From a virus, in the IMG/VR virus record IMGVR_UViG_3300025137_000004, positions 1-38,618 of that record: a stretch of DNA of 38,618 nt; one strand, 5' to 3'. Positions 17,061 through 24,328 of the stretch are shown one piece after another. A program made the position numbers and the translations under genes. Numbering within the stretch: the first letter of the stretch is position 1; the number at the start of each line of letters is the position of its first letter. The notes beneath the pieces are model-generated. The model was given only the letters and a program-made list of their open reading frames with translations. It searched no databases and was not told the DNA's origin.

Positions 17061-19091
17061 TTATCCTAATCCCATTTGTTCTTCAAACGGATTAGGAGCC
17101 GTATCTTCTGAGTTAACCGTGCTTCTAATGTCAGCTAAATCAATAGCTGTTTGGTCTGTCATTTCCTTTTGCTTTCTTTCCTCGTTTTTTGCTGTCGCCC
17201 TCAAGTTACTTACTGCTTGTTGTACAGGTTTCGTAGCTTCAGAAACTTCTGCTCTCATCTTAGAATGGAACAGCTCTCTATCTCTTGTTTGCAAGTCACC
17301 AGAAAGTGCTTGTATTTGTTGAGATAGTTGTTGATTCTGCGCTCTTAATTGTTCTATTTCACTCATTCTAGCCATTAATGATACTTTGTCTACATCTCCC
17401 TGTAAACCCATAATAACTTGTGTTTTATCGTATATGCCTGCTTGCAATAATTGTATATCCCTAGACAAGTCAGCAGTTGGACTCTTAGAACGAGTACTAC
17501 CAATTACTACACGAATATCTACTTCAGCAGTTGTTACATCGTACATTCTTTCAATAGCTAATGTATAATCGTTTATAACTGGTACATTAATTTTTAATTC
17601 TTTTTCTATTCCTACTGGATTCATAACTCGTAGGACTCTTTCTTTATCATACACATAAGGTACATATTTTGATACAATTTTGCCTACATGTGTTAACATA
17701 TCATACACAGGGAGTATTTTCCAATTTTGCTTTCTTGAAGAAGCTTCATCCATAATTCTTGCTTCACCAAATGTACCTACTGCACCAGAAGGATTTCCTT
17801 GTTGGAATTTATAAGCACCAAACACAGTTTCTATATCGGTTTCATAACGTTGCTTTTCTATGTAAAGTTGAGAACTTATTGCAGGTGGAGATAGTTCTTT
17901 TATTTTACCTTCACGAAGTGCAGATGGATTTGCTCTAATTATTGCATTAGGTACAAACCATTTTTCTAATTCTTCTGGGTCAATAGCACCATCTTCATAA
18001 ATTAACTTAAAGCTAGCCGTGCTAGTAGCGTGAGATATAAGCAATGCCTCCGTTCTATTTAACATTCTTTGTGGGGTCTTTGCATGCCTTACGTCACCAG
18101 CTGGATATGGATTTCCATTATGCTCATTACAAGCAGGTACTATAGGGTAATCTTCCAATGGTAAAACTATGTCATATATAAGTGCATCTCCAATAACAAA
18201 AGTTTCTCTTACCTTTGTTATATAAATCTTTTCTTCTTCTACTTGATTTTCAGTAATATATGCTTTATAACGTTCAGAATTTTTAAATTCATCAAATTCT
18301 TTTTTATTAAAACTTTTCTGTCTACTTGTTAACTTATCTGTTAAGAGTATTTGTTCTTCGTTAACCTTTGACCATCTAATGTATCTTCTTACTCTTGGTT
18401 GCCCATCATCATTAACATCTGTTCTGCGAATAATATCATCTCGATTATATTTAGCAGTAGCGTATTCATCATCTCTATAATCTTCGTTTGCATCTTCAAT
18501 TTCTTGAGCATGCTCTGGAAACATAACTTTCATTGCATTTTTTGTACTAACATCTGAAAGCATAATAGATGCTGCGTCTCTAAAGAAAGGGTCAGTTGAG
18601 TTAGGGTCAACGTATATATTTTCTGGTGCAACTCTTTTTACTTTAATTCCACCTCTACCTTGTTCTGCTTGCCAGTCAGGATATACATACATATAACCCA
18701 TACCTTTAACAGTATAATCTTTTACAATACTTCTAAAATGTCTATCACCATCAGAATCATACCATATTTTATCTAACAATTTATCGTAAATAAAGGCTAC
18801 TTCTGAGTCAGTTTTTCCTATTGGTCTTACATCCCATTCAGGACTTGAACCTGCAACATTTGACAATACTTGTTCTACAGCAGGTCTAATCTTGTTATTT
18901 GCTTCAGGAGGTTGACCAACTCCTATTAAATAATCTTTTTGAGATTGAGTAAGTTGTATACCTAAATAAAACTCTTCATCCTCTGCCATTTGAAACTTAT
19001 GTTCTTGAGCAGAAGATTGATACAGTATATACTCGTTATTGATGTCAGACGCAGAAATTTCGTCAAGTTTGATATTTTTTAAACTTATCAT
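17061..19091 (-). CDS. Portal protein, P22-type
   Basis: This 676-residue protein belongs to the large portal family of P22-like podoviruses. Visible hallmarks are the N-terminal LGIQLTQSQKDYLI then NKIRPAVEQVLSNVAGSSP, the WEVRPIGKTDSEVAFIYDKLL-like region around residue 90-110, and GEARIMDEASSRKQNWKILP around residue 440-460. The C-terminus is a coiled-coil barrel-like region (EIEQLRAQNQQLSQQI). The portal forms the dodecameric ring for DNA entry and exit. It follows the terminase gene by 30 bases, the normal order. Confidence 0.85.
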   Translation of the reverse strand: MISLKNIKLDEISASDINNEYILYQSSAQEHKFQMAEDEEFYLGIQLTQSQKDYLIGVGQPPEANNKIRPAVEQVLSNVAGSSPEWDVRPIGKTDSEVAFIYDKLLDKIWYDSDGDRHFRSIVKDYTVKGMGYMYVYPDWQAEQGRGGIKVKRVAPENIYVDPNSTDPFFRDAASIMLSDVSTKNAMKVMFPEHAQEIEDANEDYRDDEYATAKYNRDDIIRRTDVNDDGQPRVRRYIRWSKVNEEQILLTDKLTSRQKSFNKKEFDEFKNSERYKAYITENQVEEEKIYITKVRETFVIGDALIYDIVLPLEDYPIVPACNEHNGNPYPAGDVRHAKTPQRMLNRTEALLISHATSTASFKLIYEDGAIDPEELEKWFVPNAIIRANPSALREGKIKELSPPAISSQLYIEKQRYETDIETVFGAYKFQQGNPSGAVGTFGEARIMDEASSRKQNWKILPVYDMLTHVGKIVSKYVPYVYDKERVLRVMNPVGIEKELKINVPVINDYTLAIERMYDVTTAEVDIRVVIGSTRSKSPTADLSRDIQLLQAGIYDKTQVIMGLQGDVDKVSLMARMSEIEQLRAQNQQLSQQIQALSGDLQTRDRELFHSKMRAEVSEATKPVQQAVSNLRATAKNEERKQKEMTDQTAIDLADIRSTVNSEDTAPNPFEEQMGLG

Positions 19092-19121
19092 ACTACCACA
19101 TATTAATTAATAATTAGAATA

Positions 19122-20756
19122 TTATGCAAATATAGTTTTTCCAGTTTGCCAATCAATTCCACGAAACGTAGAACGACTTTTATATTGAACTCCATCTTCG
19201 TCATAACCATGTCTAGGTGCATAAATATCATCAATAGCCCATCGTAAAGCATCTAATGTGTCTTTTTTAAAGCTACCATGCTCTTTAAAGTTAAGCAACT
19301 CTTGCTCTAATTCCCAATGGGTATCTTTTATTTGCATTGCATTGCTAGCAAAATAGGGTTGAAGTTGTTTTATTCTGTAATATTTGCTTTTAATTGCTTG
19401 TTTAGGGTTTATATTGTAAAATTTTCCTGTTCTTTTAGATTCACGCATCATGTAATCAGATAACATGACGTGACCAGTCTCTTCAATATTAATTAACTTT
19501 GGTTTATAATGTTCCATCATTTCAAATAGTTTATCAGCTAAATCCATTGGCGCCATTTGACCTCTATGGTAATCAATTACATAAACGTTATTTTCAGCAT
19601 CTACAGCAATTACCATTATAACAGAAAAGTCAGCTTTTACATTTTCACTTGAAGCAGGGTCAACACCCATAAATACATTTACTGGTATATCCCATATTTC
19701 ATCTTCAACTTGTTGGACAATAACAGAAAAATTATTATCATTTTTAAAATGACCATCCCAATAATTAATGTTTTCTTTTTTAAATACACGAAAACTATCA
19801 TCCATTGGTATATTTTGATACTCTTGATAAAAATAAGCTACATCACCTTCGGACACAAGTCTATCTCTTTCAGCTATAAGCCAATCATAGGGTCTATATG
19901 ATTCCCATAAAACCTTAGGTTTACCTTTTTTATCTAAAACTTCTTTACCACTTGCAGAAAAGTGTCCAGGTTCATTTTCTTGTAGTATTGCTTGATAGAA
20001 TAAACTATCCCAACCCTTAATCTTGCGCTTACCATTTCTATCGTAGGCAAGTGGACCAGCTATACGATTTAGGTACGACTCTTCATCTACTATTGTTCCA
20101 ATAAATATTAATTTAGAATCACCTGAACCTGCAATAACAGCACCATTTAACCACGAACGAAATTGGTCACGCAATGTTTGAGTCGCTGTATTGCGTTCAC
20201 CTTCACCATCGTCTATAACAGTTAAGGTTGGTCGATATGCTCCATACTTTAATCCACGCACTTTTTGCCCTGTACCACGAATAAGTACTTTACAAAAACT
20301 ATTTGGTACGCCATTTTCATCAAAGTCTGCAATAAATTCTTTTTCTTCCTTGCCCCAATTACGACCTTTCCTGTCGCCAAAGAAATAACGCAACTTTTCG
20401 TTAAACTCTACTTCATTGCCAATAGTTTCTAAATAAAACTTAGATTGTTTTTCTGATTCTGAGATAAGCAAGATAAATTTTTCTTCACCAAATAAAATAC
20501 GATGCAAGGGATAAATTAAATTTATTAAAGTAGACTTAGCATGACCACGAGGTGCAACTACAGCAAGCTTAGAGCCTACATCTAAGTTTAGCAGCTTGGA
20601 TACAATGTCTTTATGAAAATCTGGAGACTTAGTACGAATATGGTAATGCATAGGTTGTTCAGGGTCACCAAGAATAAATTTAGCAAAAAAGAATATATCT
20701 AAATACATTCTTCGCATTAACTCTTCCCGTTCTTGATTCGTGTAGGAAAGTTCCAT
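19122..20756 (-). CDS. Terminase large subunit (packaging ATPase and nuclease)
   Basis: This 544-residue protein has a Walker A motif APRGHAKST at residues 68-76 and a Walker B LTVIDDGEGE at 178-187. The coupling motif FIGTIVDEESY follows at about 218-228. The RNase H-like nuclease domain starts at GVDPASSENVKADFSVI (first catalytic Asp at 366), continues with INIEETG near 435 and ends with DTLDALRWAIDDIY. All three acidic positions are therefore present. It drives ATP-dependent packaging and cuts the concatemer. Its ATG overlaps the stop of a 45-residue gene as TAATG. Together with the P22-type portal, headful packaging is plausible, which would fit a circularly permuted genome. Confidence 0.9.
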   Translation of the reverse strand: MELSYTNQEREELMRRMYLDIFFFAKFILGDPEQPMHYHIRTKSPDFHKDIVSKLLNLDVGSKLAVVAPRGHAKSTLINLIYPLHRILFGEEKFILLISESEKQSKFYLETIGNEVEFNEKLRYFFGDRKGRNWGKEEKEFIADFDENGVPNSFCKVLIRGTGQKVRGLKYGAYRPTLTVIDDGEGERNTATQTLRDQFRSWLNGAVIAGSGDSKLIFIGTIVDEESYLNRIAGPLAYDRNGKRKIKGWDSLFYQAILQENEPGHFSASGKEVLDKKGKPKVLWESYRPYDWLIAERDRLVSEGDVAYFYQEYQNIPMDDSFRVFKKENINYWDGHFKNDNNFSVIVQQVEDEIWDIPVNVFMGVDPASSENVKADFSVIMVIAVDAENNVYVIDYHRGQMAPMDLADKLFEMMEHYKPKLINIEETGHVMLSDYMMRESKRTGKFYNINPKQAIKSKYYRIKQLQPYFASNAMQIKDTHWELEQELLNFKEHGSFKKDTLDALRWAIDDIYAPRHGYDEDGVQYKSRSTFRGIDWQTGKTIFA

Positions 20757-20893
20757 TATTTACGTTTTTTTAATTTATTTAATCGTGTGTATAGTTTTTG
20801 TTTTTTCTTTTTTTTTAATTCGTTTAACGTAGTCTTCATCCTAGATGAACCATCTGTAAAACGTAATTGATTAGTTGATAATTGTTTAGGCAT
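20756..20893 (-). CDS. Small lysine-rich 45-residue protein upstream of the large terminase
   Basis: A 45-codon frame runs from ATG at 20893, which lies inside the last codons of the 68-residue gene, to a TAA that overlaps the terminase ATG (TAATG). The product starts MPKQLSTNQLRFTDGSSRMK and ends in a lysine-rich helix (LKKKKKQKLYTRLNKLKKRK). The double overlap argues for a coupled, translated gene. The charge suggests DNA or RNA binding. A role in packaging is possible from the context. Confidence 0.65.
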   Translation of the reverse strand: MPKQLSTNQLRFTDGSSRMKTTLNELKKKKKQKLYTRLNKLKKRK

Positions 20894-21092
20894 CAGCTTT
20901 TCCCATTATATAGTTTTCATAAACATCTACTTTTTCTGACAACACATCTACCTCTTTTATCATATCTAGTATTAATGCCGATACTTTTGGTTCAACAAAC
21001 ATTTCTGCTCCATCCAATACTATTACTCCAGAGTAAGATGTATCAATCTCTATCGTGCTTGTTTCTTTCGGTACTTTCCGCTTGAATAACAC
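20886..21092 (-). CDS. Small 68-residue protein between terminase subunits
   Basis: The start is GTG at 21092, with an AAGGAATC ribosome site about eight bases upstream, inside the 3' end of the terminase small-subunit gene (50-base overlap). The product is beta-rich at first (TIEIDTSYSGVIVLDGAEMFV) and ends with a helix (LILDMIKEVDVLSEKVDVYENYI). No family is recognised. A later in-frame ATG would give 38 residues, but the upstream ribosome site favours GTG. Confidence 0.55.
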   Translation of the reverse strand: MLFKRKVPKETSTIEIDTSYSGVIVLDGAEMFVEPKVSALILDMIKEVDVLSEKVDVYENYIMGKADA

Positions 21093-21873
21093 CTTCGATT
21101 CCTTTTTCTTTTACAACATGCATTAGTCTACCAATATCTTTATCGGAAAGTTTTTGTCTAGCTTCAGCTAGTAGTTTCTTATCTCCATCTGATATCATAA
21201 TAATATTTTGTGTCTTTTCTTCTTTTTCTCTTTTTGTATGCCCAAGCAAATCAGATATTCTATTGAGTGCATTTAATTTTGCATTTGGTGGTGCATCGTT
21301 AACAAACTCACGATATTGACTAGCTACCCAATCATCATCCATACCATGTTCAACTAGCTTTTCACGCATATTCATGCTAATCCTATCAATGATATGTTTT
21401 TTTCGTAAAATTCTAACACCTCTTCTAAGCGCTTGTTTGGGATTGTTGTCGCTGAAAGCGTGTGTGTAAGCATCAACGATTGAGGCTGTATCGAACTTGT
21501 TGTTCTTGTCCACTTGACCGTATTCGGAGATATAGTCTGCGAACTGTTTTTGGAGTACAGTTGCTGGGACATTTCGAACATACTGCTTATAGACGAGGTC
21601 ATCTCCTGTCCAGCACTTTTGTTCTTTGGCATAGATTTTTTTATAATATGTTGGGGTTTCTCCAAAACCTGTACGAATAAAAGTAATCGGTTTGCGTTTC
21701 CCTTTAAGCTTGTTGACACGCTTTCCAGTAACTCTAACCACCATATTATCATGAGTGCGTATCCAATCGCCAATCTCTGCGTTACGCCAGTTTTTGATTG
21801 CTTTAATTCCAACAGAGTTTGCTTCATTGATTTCATATATTTCAAACTCCTTACCTTTGCAGGTTGCTTTCAA
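21043..21873 (-). CDS. Probable terminase small subunit
   Basis: This 276-residue protein sits directly before the large terminase block. The C-terminal half has DGDKKLLAEARQKL and an upstream NAKLNALNRISDLLGHTKREKEE. The latter matches the end of many small terminase subunits (K..AL..I..LLG). The middle (FDTASIVDAYTHAFSDNNPKQALRRGVRILRK) fits the helix-turn-helix part. The N-terminal 90 residues form a different basic domain (WRNAEIGDWIRTHDNMVVRVTGKR). The start is TTG at 21873, one base after the stop of the first late gene, with no clear ribosome site. It may depend on coupling, and the exact start is uncertain. It recognises DNA for packaging initiation. Confidence 0.65.
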   Translation of the reverse strand: MKATCKGKEFEIYEINEANSVGIKAIKNWRNAEIGDWIRTHDNMVVRVTGKRVNKLKGKRKPITFIRTGFGETPTYYKKIYAKEQKCWTGDDLVYKQYVRNVPATVLQKQFADYISEYGQVDKNNKFDTASIVDAYTHAFSDNNPKQALRRGVRILRKKHIIDRISMNMREKLVEHGMDDDWVASQYREFVNDAPPNAKLNALNRISDLLGHTKREKEEKTQNIIMISDGDKKLLAEARQKLSDKDIGRLMHVVKEKGIEGVIQAESTERNKHDRD

Positions 21874-21874
21874 T

Positions 21875-22075
21875 TTAAAAAGGTACTTTGTCTTCTTTTT
21901 CTTCTACCTTGTAGCTAACATAGTCTAAACCAGACTTAGCTGTTTTCTTCCAACCTGCTACGCTATATTCTACGCCTTTTATTTTTAACGTACCAGTATA
22001 ATCTGGCTGCGTTTCTTTACTCTTACCTTGGTTAGCAAAGATGCTACCAGTCATATCCTTTTGTTCGTAAGCCAT
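21875..22075 (-). CDS. Small conserved phage protein (DUF736-like), first gene of the late arm
   Basis: The 66-residue product begins MAYEQKDMTGSIFANQGKSK and continues ETQPDYTGTLKIKGVEYSVAGWKK. This matches a widespread small phage family (SGSLFKN..K....PDY.G...I.G.EYW.SAW.K) often annotated as DUF736-like. The function is not known; single-strand DNA binding has been suggested for similar proteins but is unproven. An AGGAAAC ribosome site precedes the ATG. It is the first gene leftward of the control region, so it is transcribed before the packaging genes. Confidence 0.7.
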   Translation of the reverse strand: MAYEQKDMTGSIFANQGKSKETQPDYTGTLKIKGVEYSVAGWKKTAKSGLDYVSYKVEEKEDKVPF

Positions 22076-22106
22076 AATGTTTCCTTTCTTATGTGTTTAG
22101 GTGATT

Positions 22107-22189
22107 AAACCTAAGGTTTATAAACTATATAAGTAAACCTTTTTTTTATTATTATAAACCTATACTATCTCTTATAAACCTAAGATTTA
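22107..22189. promoter_or_regulatory. Iterated TAAACCT operator half-sites over a candidate late promoter
   Basis: TAAACCT occurs at 22107, 22135, 22155 and 22175, a spacing of 28, 20 and 20 bases. The first is part of the perfect palindrome TAAACCTAAGGTTTA (22107-22121). The last is part of the same palindrome with one mismatch (22175-22189). On the minus strand TATAAT is read at 22156-22151, overlapped by the third half-site. The fourth half-site covers the place where a -35 box would be. A regulator bound here would control the late arm. A further TAAGGTTTATA copy lies before the early operon at 23166-23176. Confidence 0.6.
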
Positions 22190-22206
22190 CTACAGGCAGA
22201 GCTATA

Positions 22207-22223
22207 AAAAGCTATTAGCTTTT
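22207..22223. repeat. Perfect palindrome AAAAGCTA-T-TAGCTTTT
   Basis: This is a 17-base perfect inverted repeat with eight-base arms and a single central base. It resembles the format of a dimeric repressor operator. It is immediately followed by CCCTAATAGGG (22233-22243), a second odd-centred palindrome. Confidence 0.6.
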
Positions 22224-22296
22224 GTATGGCTACCCTAATAGGGACCCTAATGCACACCCTATCTCTTTTGTAAAAATAGTGCAAAATTTTTATGGT

Positions 22297-22321
22297 GGGT
22301 ACTATATATATAACGGTACCC
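22297..22321. repeat. GGGTAC...GTACCC inverted repeat
   Basis: Six-base perfect arms are separated by 13 bases of mostly alternating TA. The AT core between GC arms could be an operator or an easily melted site. No gene overlaps it. Confidence 0.45.
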
Positions 22322-22417
22322 CTCGGATACCGATTTCCTTCCTCAATAATACGTTGACCTGACTTTTTTCTCGTCAATAAAACAGCTTAAATCGCTCGCA
22401 TTTGCAAACAATTATAT

Positions 22418-22440
22418 TTTAGCTAGCTCTAGCCTATAAT
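22418..22440 (+). promoter_or_regulatory. Candidate early promoter (TATAAT) with GCTAGC in the spacer
   Basis: TATAAT at 22435-22440 lies 64 bases before the first early ATG. The -35 position (about 22412-22417) reads TTATAT, a weak match. The spacer holds AGCTAGCTCTAGCC, including one copy of the genome-wide GCTAGC palindrome. An activator may compensate for the weak -35 box. Confidence 0.5.
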
Positions 22441-22459
22441 TCACCATTAATATATATCA

Positions 22460-22473
22460 GCCGAACAATCGGC
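22460..22473 (+). promoter_or_regulatory. 5' leader hairpin of the first early gene
   Basis: GCCGA-ACAA-TCGGC forms a five-bp hairpin in the predicted leader, followed by eight A and then AACAGGAGACAC and the ATG. It may protect the 5' end of the mRNA or set ribosome access. Confidence 0.45.
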
Positions 22474-22504
22474 AAAAAAAACAATAAACAACAGGAGACA
22501 CAAT

Positions 22505-22783
22505 ATGTCTATAGTAAACAATAACATAACAATAGAAGACAACAACACCACCATATCAATTAAAAATGCTAGCACCGAATCGCTTGCAATAGTTGAAGAC
22601 TTTGAGGCTGACTTTGGCTTTAGTCTTGATGAATTACCGAATCTTGACCTTGGCTTGGCTGAGTACTGTAACCAATTACCGAAGGACGAAGAGGCAATGC
22701 TAGCTTTATATCTTACTGAACTATGTGATGAGCAACCCCACTGGGATTGTGAAACGGATGCATACGACCGACAAGAAGCCTAG
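22505..22783 (+). CDS. Highly acidic first early protein (DNA-mimic-like), 92 residues
   Basis: This is the first rightward gene, with an ACAGGAGACACAAT ribosome site and its own strong terminator 20 bases after the stop. By hand count it has about 22 Asp/Glu and only three Lys/Arg. The acidic residues run through the whole protein (VEDFEADFGFSLDELPNLDL, then PKDEEAM and HWDCETDAYDRQEA). No family is recognised. A short, strongly negative, first-expressed, separately terminated gene is the profile of DNA-mimic or host-takeover proteins such as T7 Ocr. That role is inference from charge and position only. Two GCTAGC words lie inside the gene. Confidence 0.75.
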   Translation: MSIVNNNITIEDNNTTISIKNASTESLAIVEDFEADFGFSLDELPNLDLGLAEYCNQLPKDEEAMLALYLTELCDEQPHWDCETDAYDRQEA

Positions 22784-22803
22784 ATAGTCTAACTATCCTT
22801 AAG

Positions 22804-22839
22804 AAAAACCCTACGATTAAGTTCGTGGGGTTTTTTTTT
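22804..22839 (+). terminator. Rho-independent terminator after the first early gene
   Basis: AAAAACCCTACGA pairs with TCGTGGGGTTTTT (13 bp, one wobble) around a six-base loop, followed by further T residues. It is a textbook intrinsic terminator and isolates the 92-residue acidic gene as a separate unit. Confidence 0.9.
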
Positions 22840-23049
22840 GCTCAAAATGTACGTTTATAGCCTTTTTTTATCTTAAGTAGGGTCGATATACACTCCGAGC
22901 TAGAAAACCCCATAAAACCCCCAAAGCAAGCGTTAAAACAATACACAAGCAACCAAGCCTAACCCCATAACCCCAAAAACTATAATAAAACCTCAAAACG
23001 TACCTAAAAAAGCCGAACTAGAACGCATAAGATAAAAGCCTTGTCTTTA

Positions 23050-23096
23050 GTTTTGGCTATGGTTTTGGCTATGGTTTTGGTATCGGTTTTGGTTCG
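23050..23096. repeat. Tandem GTTTTGG 12-mers (candidate iterons)
   Basis: Four adjacent units are seen: GTTTTGGCTATG twice, GTTTTGGTATCG and GTTTTGGTTCG. The first three are 12 bases and the last is 11. They have no coding role and lie downstream of a C/A-rich stretch. Tandem 11-12-base repeats in a non-coding region resemble iterons bound by a replication initiator. The DUF1376-type protein at 31621-32511 is a possible partner. Confidence 0.6.
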
Positions 23097-23165
23097 AACC
23101 TATTTTATTTCTTTTATTACCTTTTAATTGTTTTATTTGTAGGATATATCATTATACCACATTTT

Positions 23166-23204
23166 TAAGGTTTATATTAAGTAGGAACGTAGTGACTACT
23201 TAAT
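23166..23204 (+). promoter_or_regulatory. Regulatory motif and inverted repeat before the early operon
   Basis: TAAGGTTTATA (23166-23176) repeats the operator word seen at 22111-22121. It runs into a perfect nine-base inverted repeat, ATTAAGTAG (23176-23184) and CTACTTAAT (23196-23204), with an 11-base loop. The next gene starts 25 bases later. It could act as an operator or as an mRNA leader hairpin. Confidence 0.55.
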
Positions 23205-23228
23205 TAAACCATATAAAAATGAGGAAAT

Positions 23229-23507
23229 ATGATAACCTACGAAAACAAAACGATAAAAGATGAACTTGGAGAGCCGACCACCTTTACCTCGGTGAAGTTG
23301 ACAGGTGAAGAGGCTTTCGCTTTATCCCCTTACAATAAATTTAAAAGCAAGAAGAAGGCTAACAGTTTCGTCTCTAGCGTCAATAGAAGAATGAAGCAGA
23401 GAGGAAAGCTTTACTATATAGGTTCAGCTATGATTGAAAAAGCTAGCAGAGAAAACGAAGCTAATTTAAGCGACAAGCTAAAAGATAAATTTAACGGAGG
23501 TATTTAA
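23229..23507 (+). CDS. Early protein of unknown function, 92 residues
   Basis: This is a basic protein with ITYENKTIKDELGEP and a helical, lysine-rich region (FKSKKKANSFVSSVNRRMKQRGKLY). The ATG has a GAGGAAAT ribosome site. No family is recognised; the charge suggests nucleic-acid binding. It opens the early operon after the regulatory inverted repeat and abuts the next gene without a gap. Confidence 0.65.
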   Translation: MITYENKTIKDELGEPTTFTSVKLTGEEAFALSPYNKFKSKKKANSFVSSVNRRMKQRGKLYYIGSAMIEKASRENEANLSDKLKDKFNGGI

Positions 23508-23639
23508 ATGAGAAAAAACACTCAGCATACAATCAGCATAATGATTGACATGGTATTATTTGTAACCCTTTTTATGCTAGCAAGTAGTTTGATAGGTTTA
23601 TCAATATACTTATTCAGCAGATTAATTAATTTATTTTAA
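23508..23639 (+). CDS. Small single-span membrane protein, 43 residues
   Basis: The ATG follows directly after the upstream TAA and has an ACGGAGGTATTTAA ribosome site. After a short polar start (MRKNTQHTIS) the rest is nearly all hydrophobic, with IDMVLFVTLFMLASSLIGLS and IYLFSRLINLF, so one or two membrane helices are expected. Early expression makes host-membrane modification more likely than lysis. The function is unknown. Confidence 0.6.
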   Translation: MRKNTQHTISIMIDMVLFVTLFMLASSLIGLSIYLFSRLINLF

Positions 23640-23651
23640 GGAGACAGTCTT

Positions 23652-23840
23652 ATGACTTTAATAAAAAATAAATATAAGTGCTCTATTTGTAAAGATGTAA
23701 TACCACGAACTATTATCGGTGAATTTACATGGGATGATGGTCATAACGCTGAACCTGTTAAAAAGGGCAGGTGCTGTAATCATTGCAACGACACAGTAGT
23801 TATACCAACAAGAATAAAATTATTAGTTAAATCACAATGA
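23652..23840 (+). CDS. Zinc-ribbon protein, 62 residues
   Basis: Two cysteine pairs are present, C-S-I-C near the N-terminus and the RCCNHCN cluster. Between them lies the WDDGHNAEPVKKGRCC block followed by VVIPTRIK. This pattern (C..C...W..GHNAEPV..GRCC..CN..VVI..R) is a very common small phage zinc-finger family of unknown function. An AAGGAGAC ribosome site precedes the ATG. Its stop overlaps the next start as ATGA. Confidence 0.8.
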   Translation: MTLIKNKYKCSICKDVIPRTIIGEFTWDDGHNAEPVKKGRCCNHCNDTVVIPTRIKLLVKSQ

Positions 23841-23965
23841 GTAGCAGTTTAAAGAATTATTTTAATAATAAAAAATCTAAATTAAAAAAGAAAAGCCACA
23901 GAGTAAATTTCCCTAAAAAGGGAAGGGATTGGCAAAAAGAAAAAGAAAATAAGGAGAATAAATAA
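23837..23965 (+). CDS. Small basic protein, 42 residues
   Basis: A frame overlaps both neighbours: ATGA with the zinc-ribbon gene and TAATG with the next gene. The product is lysine- and asparagine-rich (MSSSLKNYFNNKKSKLKKKS, then RVNFPKKGRDWQK). The double coupling argues that it is translated. Function unknown. Confidence 0.6.
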   Translation: MSSSLKNYFNNKKSKLKKKSHRVNFPKKGRDWQKEKENKENK

Positions 23966-24246
23966 TGAAGGCATTTGTAGAGCATATGAGAAATAATAAT
24001 GGAAATGTTGTTAAGAATCAATTTATAAATCATTTAAATAATAAAAAAGTATTTCAAAGTTACGATACAATAATTGCTACTGTTGATGATGATGGAACTG
24101 TAACGTTAGACAGTAAATCTTGGAACTATTCAAGAACAACAAGTAAATATAGAAATATATTCTTAAATGAAACCACAAAAAGCACCGAAGATAAAATTAA
24201 GGATGGAACGTTCAAGCTAGCAAATTTAAATACAACACTATGGTAG
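23965..24246 (+). CDS. Early protein, 93 residues, unknown function
   Basis: The ATG overlaps the upstream TAA and follows an AAGGAGAATAA ribosome site. The protein begins MKAFVEHMRNNNGNVVKNQF. It contains a beta pair (YDTIIATVDDDGTVTLDSKSW) followed by a serine/threonine-rich part (NYSRTTSKYRNIFL). This resembles small phage proteins that carry a DG-turn beta hairpin, but no family is firmly recognised. Confidence 0.65.
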   Translation: MKAFVEHMRNNNGNVVKNQFINHLNNKKVFQSYDTIIATVDDDGTVTLDSKSWNYSRTTSKYRNIFLNETTKSTEDKIKDGTFKLANLNTTLW

Positions 24247-24258
24247 GATTATGTTTAG

Positions 24259-24282
24259 CATACTTGAATAAATGAAAGTATG
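24259..24282 (+). promoter_or_regulatory. Inverted repeat before the AAA ATPase gene
   Basis: CATACTT and AAGTATG form a perfect seven-base inverted repeat with a ten-base loop, 46 bases before the ATPase start. It lies in the only sizeable gap of this part of the operon and could be an mRNA hairpin or operator. Confidence 0.4.
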
Positions 24283-24328
24283 ATAAATATAACCACAATT
24301 CAAAAACCAATAACCAAGGAGAAATTAT

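Larger units (their letters stand above)
22076..22504. promoter_or_regulatory. Divergent control region between the two genome arms
   Basis: This 429-base stretch contains no convincing gene. It holds four TAAACCT half-sites, a TATAAT for each direction, three perfect odd-centred palindromes, a GGGTAC/GTACCC inverted repeat, one GCTAGC and a small leader hairpin. It is the only divergent intergenic region in the genome, so both transcription programmes must start here or nearby. Confidence 0.8.
22784..23228. other. Non-coding 445-base stretch with terminator, C/A-rich segment and iterons
   Basis: No gene is visible. It contains the terminator (22804-22839), a segment of about 110 bases (22905-23015) that is almost free of G on the plus strand and rich in CCCC and AAAA runs, then G/T-rich tandem 12-mers (23050-23096), a T-rich segment and a nine-base inverted repeat before the next gene. 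The abrupt switch in strand composition and the tandem repeats make it the best candidate for a replication origin. Confidence 0.55.

Noticed and set aside
22180-22377. Open frame of 65 codons on the minus strand in the control region
   Set aside because: It needs a TTG start, has no ribosome site, has unusual composition for this genome and covers several palindromes and operator-like sites. Regulatory DNA explains the region better.
23050-23096. CRISPR-like repeats
   Set aside because: The units are 11-12 bases, directly adjacent and without spacers. No cas gene is present.
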